From contig JAGMVK010000002.1 in the NCBI GenBank assembly GCA_020747065.1, forward strand, positions 992,001 to 1,056,000: 64,000 nt of DNA, in the 5' to 3' direction. Positions 58,601 to 64,000 of this stretch are shown here, in pieces; position 1 is the stretch's first letter; each line of letters begins with the position of its first letter. The stretch comes from Cadophora sp. MPI-SDFR-AT-0126 (taxonomy: Eukaryota; Ascomycota; Leotiomycetes; Helotiales; Ploettnerulaceae). Made by a program: the position numbers and the translations under genes. The notes below the pieces were generated by a model. That model saw only the letters and a list, made by a program, of their open reading frames with translations, had not been told where the DNA came from and made no database searches.

Positions 58601-59871
58601 TTCGGCTGTGATGGAGAGTGGGTGAGGTCGGGGTATTTGTGTGTATAGAATTGAGGGTTTATGTTTAGTCTAATTGGGGAGTTCCCTACTCATATTTCTA
58701 TTGGTTTGGATGATGTTGAAGAGGAATGATGAGTATGAACGAAGACCTATTTGCTTTCGAGAGCTTGGGGAGGAAGCTCATGAGTTGTTTCAAGCAGGGT
58801 GATGAAGAGTGAGAATGGGCGAGCTCACATAATTCTAATTCCAATACTTGAATTCTCCTTCAAATCTTAAATCATAATACCATGATCATGCGTCGTTTCC
58901 GTAATAACCCTACATCCCAAAACCGACCCTCGAACTGCTTTCCAACTGTCAACCAACATCTATCCAATCTACCAGCGCCCCATCATCACAAATCTCTTCC
59001 TCAATTTCCCAATAACTCCACGTCGAATCCACACCAATTCCAACATCCCAACACGAAATAAGCCAAACATTCAAAAGTACTACCGAACGGCATCAAACGC
59101 AACATAACTCACGCCTGACATCCCAGAACTCAACCAGTATAGCCGTCCTCAGACCACAGAACAACCTCTTCGCAATCAGACTCAAATTTCTCGATACCGC
59201 TTCGGCATGGTTGAAGAACAGACAGGTTATCGCCTTGGGTGAAGGGGACCCAGAGGGCGGGAAATTGCTGTCTGTCTGTTGCTGTGGGGGTTCATTGCGG
59301 GCGTTGACTTTGGGGTGTGAGTTTGGGGTGTGAAGATGGAAATTAGGATTTTTAGTTAGTGCGTTTGAGGTACTTAAGCTTAAGAGTTGAATTCATGAGG
59401 TCTGTGCAGATGACTTGATGTACTTGTGGTGTTTGTTGTAGGTGTTGGAACGGTAGTTGAGACGAGAGACTGCCTTGCAGGATGACCACGGGCCAATGTG
59501 TGCTGTGTCAGATGCTGCTCCGCTGAAAGAAACATCTAGAAGGGGCGGGGAGACAGACTGGGCTCAAATGGATATTTATTTGATATCTACTGTAAGAAAG
59601 GAAAGCATTCGACGCCCATACCGTCACGTAGTTTGGCCGATCAGAATATCATGGAGGAAGTCAGACCGCAAGTCTTCTAGTTAAAGCCTCACGACCCGCA
59701 TGGGAGATCCAAACAAGACAGCGGAAGGACTTTCCATTGTGACCTATTCTGGCCTTTTTGTTCCACTGACAACTTTACCATTGGCATTCATAATCTGCCC
59801 CTCCTTTACCGTGCTATGTACCATCCATCCAACTATCCTGTACAATGACGAAAGCCAAATGACTGACCAAA

Positions 59872-61173
59872 CTAAGCCCATTTCCCAAGCAGCGCCATCA
59901 GTGCCGTACCCAATAACACACAGAAGATCATAAACGTCAACCGCTTCGAGCTTCTCGACAACTCAGGATTGAATAAGAAGTCCCTAGCAAGCAACTCCAC
60001 TAGTCCAGTATAAATCAAGATGCCAGCCGAGATAGCATCAAGCACACCACTGATGATGTTCGCCGTCATACTCCCAGCATTATACGTATTGCGGACTCCC
60101 AACCCAATCGCAATAGCAATTGGAGTAGTGAGACCATACACGGTGCAGAGGAACCACGGAAGCCAGCTCAACCGCTTCGGGAAAGGAATAGCCGACATCC
60201 TCGCACCGATACCTAGACCTTCGAATGACTGGTGGAAGACGAGAACAGGATACAGCGTGCTGAACTCGGCGCCTGTAGTTCCCAAGTTGAGACCGATGAT
60301 GACAGAGTGGAAGATGACACCGAATTCGAGGATGAGGAACGCAGCGATCTGCTGACGAAATGAGCGCTCGACGATTTCGCTGACGGAGGGCGCGGGGGAT
60401 GCTTTTTCGGAATCTTCGAAATCTTTCTTGGGGAGATCTTTCTGTGCTTGTGCGGCTGCGATCTGGTCGTGAAAGTTTTCGTCTTGGTCGCCGGAGTGGA
60501 GCTGGTTGTGAGTAACGGATTGGGTGCGAGTCTGCGCTGAGGTACCATTATGATCGTGTGCTCCTCCTTCGGCTTGGCCAGGTCGGTCAGTGATGACGTT
60601 TTCGATGCTGGGACCGTGTGCGAAGCCGTATTTATGGTCCACATATTGCTCTGCGCTGAACTGATGAAGTGTTAGTGAGGTCTGTTATGGAAATTGTCGG
60701 ACGGTCACGTACGTCCATGAGAAAGATGACCATGATAGACGTCAAGACAATACCAGGGCACCAGGAATAATCAGCCCAATGTCCAGTCATTCCAACACAA
60801 GTATCTGGTCCTATCTCCGCATACGCTGGGTCAAGAAGACTGCTGCAGTGTTAGCTCGCGTAAGGTAAACAGACAAAACTGTGGGCGAGCCGGAAGGACT
60901 TAACTGGATGAAAGCCGTTGCAATGATCACACCGGCGCCGAAGTATCGAGCAAACAGGTAAACATAGATGTTGATCCGTAGCCATTTGACGCGTGCTGCG
61001 AGGACTGGGAAGAAGGTCGCTGCCGAAGAAACAACAAGAATCACGAAGAGAGCCGAGATTCGAGCTCCGATGCGACCATCGTAATCATTCTCTCCTCGCT
61101 GCAAGTAGCAGATAATTTGAGTCGGATCAGCCTCATCGAGATTGACACTCGCAGGATCAAAAGAAGTTGACAT
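59872..61173 (-). CDS. ZIP-family zinc transporter (Zrt-like)
   Basis: This is a plasma-membrane importer of Zn2+ (possibly Fe2+) of the ZIP family, like yeast Zrt1/Zrt2. Exons 60905-61173, 60713-60839 and 59872-60660 give 394 aa. The N-terminal part has GARISALFVILVVSSAATFF and YFGAGVIIATAFIHLLDPAY (helices 1-3). The cytosolic loop is metal-binding-like and His-rich (GAHDHNG, HNQLHSGDQDENFH). Helices 4-5 carry the transport site: FGVIFHSVIIGLNLG and VFHQSFEGLGIGARM, with the metal-binding His and Glu. The C-terminus ends LMALLGKWA. The start at 61173 gives MSTSFDPASVNLDEADP; an in-frame ATG at 61218 would add 15 residues. The gene is probably zinc-regulated, but I see no clear Zap1-type site upstream. 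Confidence 0.94.
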
Positions 61174-64000
61174 CTTGACTGCTTGTCGGAAGTGTTCGCC
61201 CAGTTTCGGCAGAGTCAAAGTTGCAGCTCGTGGTACGTTCGAGAGTTCGAAGTAAGAGGGATCAACACCTCTTTATCTGAAAAGCTTCTCGGAGCACGGC
61301 ACGCTAAGAACGATAAATTTCTAGACCTGAAGGATCGTAGAAGCCAATCCTGAGCATGGAATCTGGAGTTCTTTGGGTAACGGCGCTACTATTCGTGATT
61401 GGGAGAAGTGGTGGGCTCGACGTACACCTTGATGGTTACGCTAGAGCGAGTTTCTTTACAGCCTCCCCAATCCGAAGACTTCTTTCTCAAAGCATCCCGA
61501 CCAGCGGAAGTTGCTTTTGCTTATGCCATCACATGAACCCGCTGCACTTTTCAGCTGAGATGAGCGGCCAAGAGTCAGAGTTCTATGTTTGGCAATTGGC
61601 ACTCAAGTGTGCCGTGTGACAGTCGGCTCGAGCTGCGTGTCCAAGGTGTCACCCGTACAACACTGACATGCAGCATCCTAGCGAGGTAACAAAACCTCAG
61701 TACCAAGACCGAATATTCTAGGCACATCAGCTAACAATTCTTCTCGATGCTTATTATATGCCGCCGCGCCGCTGTTTCTGCATTAATCCGTTGTCGGGCC
61801 CTTGGCTTCCACCATCAAGCTTTGCCGAATCAGTACCCATCAAGGTGTCTACTAACACTTGCCAAACACATCACCAATCTCCGACCACCTTGAAGACCAA
61901 GGAAACCCGGTGCGGTGGGAATGGGACAAGGTAAGGACCCGCCAGACCCGCTAAGACGACGAGCACTTTTTTTGGTAGTGTGGGCGTACATTGCATTAGT
62001 AGCTGTGATATCTATGGATGGGAGGACAGGTGTAGCACCAAGGTACTTTGGTCAGTGCGTGACTGTCAGCCTCAATTCCCTGAAGTGGAGTCAACCTTGA
62101 GCGATACAAAAGTCCTCGCTCCTTCTGATTCTCCTAGTCTCAGTCTATCGGCGGTGGGTTTGAGGAAGTGATGCAGGGAGTGCATGGTTGATCATCCTAT
62201 TGCTCGAAGCCATGGAGCTAAACTTTGCAATAAGAACTGCACACTTGCATCTTTCCTAGTCAGAAAAGGCAAAAGGTCCAAGTATCAGGAAGAGTCAAGA
62301 TTTTGATGACCGACAGGATCCCTCGCTGGTACTACTGCGTTTAGTATGACCGTAGCCATCCTGACTTGACGATGTCTAGAAGTCCCAGCATGATTTCTCG
62401 AGAGCTTCAATGCTCAGCGGGGTCTCGAAATAGCGTCGTAGTTAGACCGCAAATGGTGGAGAGATTGAGGTCGGTCTTCAAGTTGCTATTCAATGAGAAA
62501 CCCGCACTGTGCTGCCGAATTGACTGGATCGTTGGCCAATTCCTACTCGATAGACATCAGAAATAGGTTTCGCAGACGCTTGACGCGCCTTCTTACCTGC
62601 GTAGAAGAGGTATCGTCTTCTCTTGTTCCAGTGTCTGACTAGAAGGGGATGTGGAAACAGAGTAAGGGTACCATAGCCGAGATGTCACCAAAGAATGCCT
62701 TTCTCTTCCGAACACAATGCCGGGCCACCCGCGTTGGCAGGAGCCGAATTAATAAAAAAGAATTATAAGTTGAACTCTCGGTCCGAGATCAGATATTGGT
62801 GAAGCTGTGGAAGCCGTGAAGTTGACATTGACATCCACGAGTACCACCGATTACATCGGCACTAACCATACTGCAGCCAGCCTGACCTTCTCCATCCGCA
62901 CTCCAACACGGATCCAAACACTCTGACCACCTTGGTGACTTTCACTGTTTAACATGGGTTAATTAGGTCGAAGAGATCCATGAGCTGGTCTCGGTAATGA
63001 ACTCATTACCTCTTAGCAGGGGAGATATCGCTCCGAGGATGCAGCGTGGAATCGAAGCTCTGTAGCCCAGATGCATCAGATGTGCAAGAAAGACTGCGAC
63101 GTCCTAATTTATAGTGCAGGCTCTGAACAACTCAAGGAGTGCCTTGAGTGATCCGTTGCGTGGCACTTGGTTGATATGGAGTCTCTGAAGCATCGCAACT
63201 TTCCGTATTGCGAGAAGACTTCGACATGACGGACCACAGCAGACCAATTGTCAGGCAAGGAACCTTGAATCTAAACACAAAAGACTATTACGGGTAGAAA
63301 GCAGGAGATAGGTTTGATAGGTCTAAGAAACCATGAAAAAAGCTTGCCTCTCTTCGGATGTTTATTGCGGGTGTAGATACCTCCGTAGATAGGATCCAAA
63401 ATGACTTGCAACAGATCCAACCCACTAAGGATGATACATTTCGCGGAGGGTTTTTCCAGCAGAACGTCTCCTGATCAGGACATGGAGTAAAAGAAAAAGT
63501 TCATGTTCAACTTCCGAATGAGGTTTTGGAGAGAAAGCATTGCACGAAGAAGCAAGCTTGGAGGAACAGCATCAGCGAAAATACGAAAGGCACTGGCTCA
63601 TCTTTCGAAAAGTCATAAATCACTCTGGCTGGCCTCAGCATCTGACAATTCTGCGAGGAACTTGATCATGAGTCTGTCATGATTTTGTAGGACTTTTGAG
63701 GTGTATTGAGAATGGTTGCTTTGAATAAGGCGAAGCCAAAGTAGATGTCTCGATCGATAGGAGTGGGGCAACCCAGCACTAGTTCAGTCCCCTAGCGAGA
63801 TCAACTAGGGGAACGATAGTCGATCCCGGATAGGGGTAGCGAAGGTCTCGACCCCTGCCCTGGAATTCCAAGCTTCCCAGCAATCTCTAAGTCTGGACCG
63901 AGCTTAGGGTGAGTGAGTGAGTGATAAGCTCGAAATTTTGTCCATAGTTTCCCAAGCGCTTCTTTTTAGGGTCCCAAGGAAACGGGATGAGCTTGACTTT
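61174..64000. other. 2.8 kb at the window end, no gene seen
   Basis: This holds the promoter of the ZIP transporter gene and unassigned sequence. Open frames are short, scattered and lack domain-like composition. Two short hairpins occur near 63788-63860. A gene reaching in from beyond 64000 cannot be excluded. Confidence 0.4.
63788..63812. repeat. Short inverted repeat
   Basis: tcccctag (63788-63795) pairs perfectly with ctagggga (63805-63812) around a 9-base loop. A second, weaker one (aggggt / acccct) follows within 50 bases. Confidence 0.55.

Larger units (their letters stand above)
53796..59871. other. 6.1 kb gene-free region upstream of MCM1
   Basis: This lies between MCM1 (minus) and the ZIP transporter (minus, ending at 59872). 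I find no open frame with domain-like composition on either strand. The longest (for example 54939-55508 minus) are low-complexity Ser/Pro/Leu frames over simple repeats. The part next to MCM1 has a G-run cluster (54190-54220), ctgg repeats (about 53950 and 55695), and (TG)11 at 55602-55623. A long leader or noncoding transcripts of MCM1 are likely uses. A short Ser-rich frame at about 57340-57534 (ending DLEEDNFSPV) is the best coding candidate but is not supported. Confidence 0.45.

Noticed and set aside
61356..62171. Series of short plus-strand frames (for example 61356-61619 and 61915-62171)
   Set aside because: They do not join at good splice sites into one frame and show no domain-like sequence.

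Overview
The window is nuclear DNA of a filamentous ascomycete (Pezizomycotina; my best guess is Leotiomycetes, but the class is inferred). The reasons are short GT-AG introns (about 45-140 bases) with CTAAC-like branch points, fungus-specific genes (Chs5, Zn2Cys6 regulator, lactose-permease-type transporters), and housekeeping proteins that read as ascomycete orthologues (eIF1A, Sen1, Dnf1-type flippase, Vma4, Mcm1). No rRNA, tRNA, CRISPR array, insertion sequence or intact transposon was recognised. All exon boundaries are my own splice models, made by joining frames at consensus sites; every multi-exon model listed sums to a whole number of codons.

Left part (1-13.4 kb): eIF1A (minus) and an unknown 203-aa protein share a divergent promoter. 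They are followed by the exomer subunit Chs5, an atypical short-chain dehydrogenase, a 12-exon sugar-type MFS transporter with a 10-base exon and a GC-AG intron, a small membrane protein, a zinc-dependent butanediol/sorbitol-type dehydrogenase, and a long disordered protein. A gene-poor 2.8 kb stretch follows.

Middle part (16.1-41.6 kb): two conserved genes, SEN1 (RNA/DNA helicase) and a Dnf1-type P4-ATPase, bracket a block of accessory genes. These are a Sfk1/Frag1-like membrane protein, a retinol-dehydrogenase-like SDR, a secreted GH5 glycosidase, a Zn2Cys6 regulator whose zinc finger is split over three exons, a phytanoyl-CoA-type Fe(II)/2-oxoglutarate dioxygenase, and a sugar-type MFS transporter. 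A CCGAC(A/T)TCCCCG element lies about 325-360 bases before the start codon of the regulator, the dioxygenase and the transporter. I read GH5-regulator-dioxygenase-transporter (possibly with the SDR) as a candidate small catabolic or modification cluster; this is inference, and there is no PKS, NRPS or terpene backbone gene.

Right part (43.8-61.2 kb): a candidate SMC5/6-loader protein (SLF2/Nse6-like, CANIN-type) with an N-terminal PCNA-binding-like motif; V-ATPase subunit E; a small two-helix membrane protein; a NIPA-type transporter; the MADS-box regulator Mcm1, preceded by an unusually long gene-free upstream region (about 6 kb, with a G-quadruplex-like run and microsatellites); and a ZIP zinc transporter. 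The last 2.8 kb shows no convincing gene.
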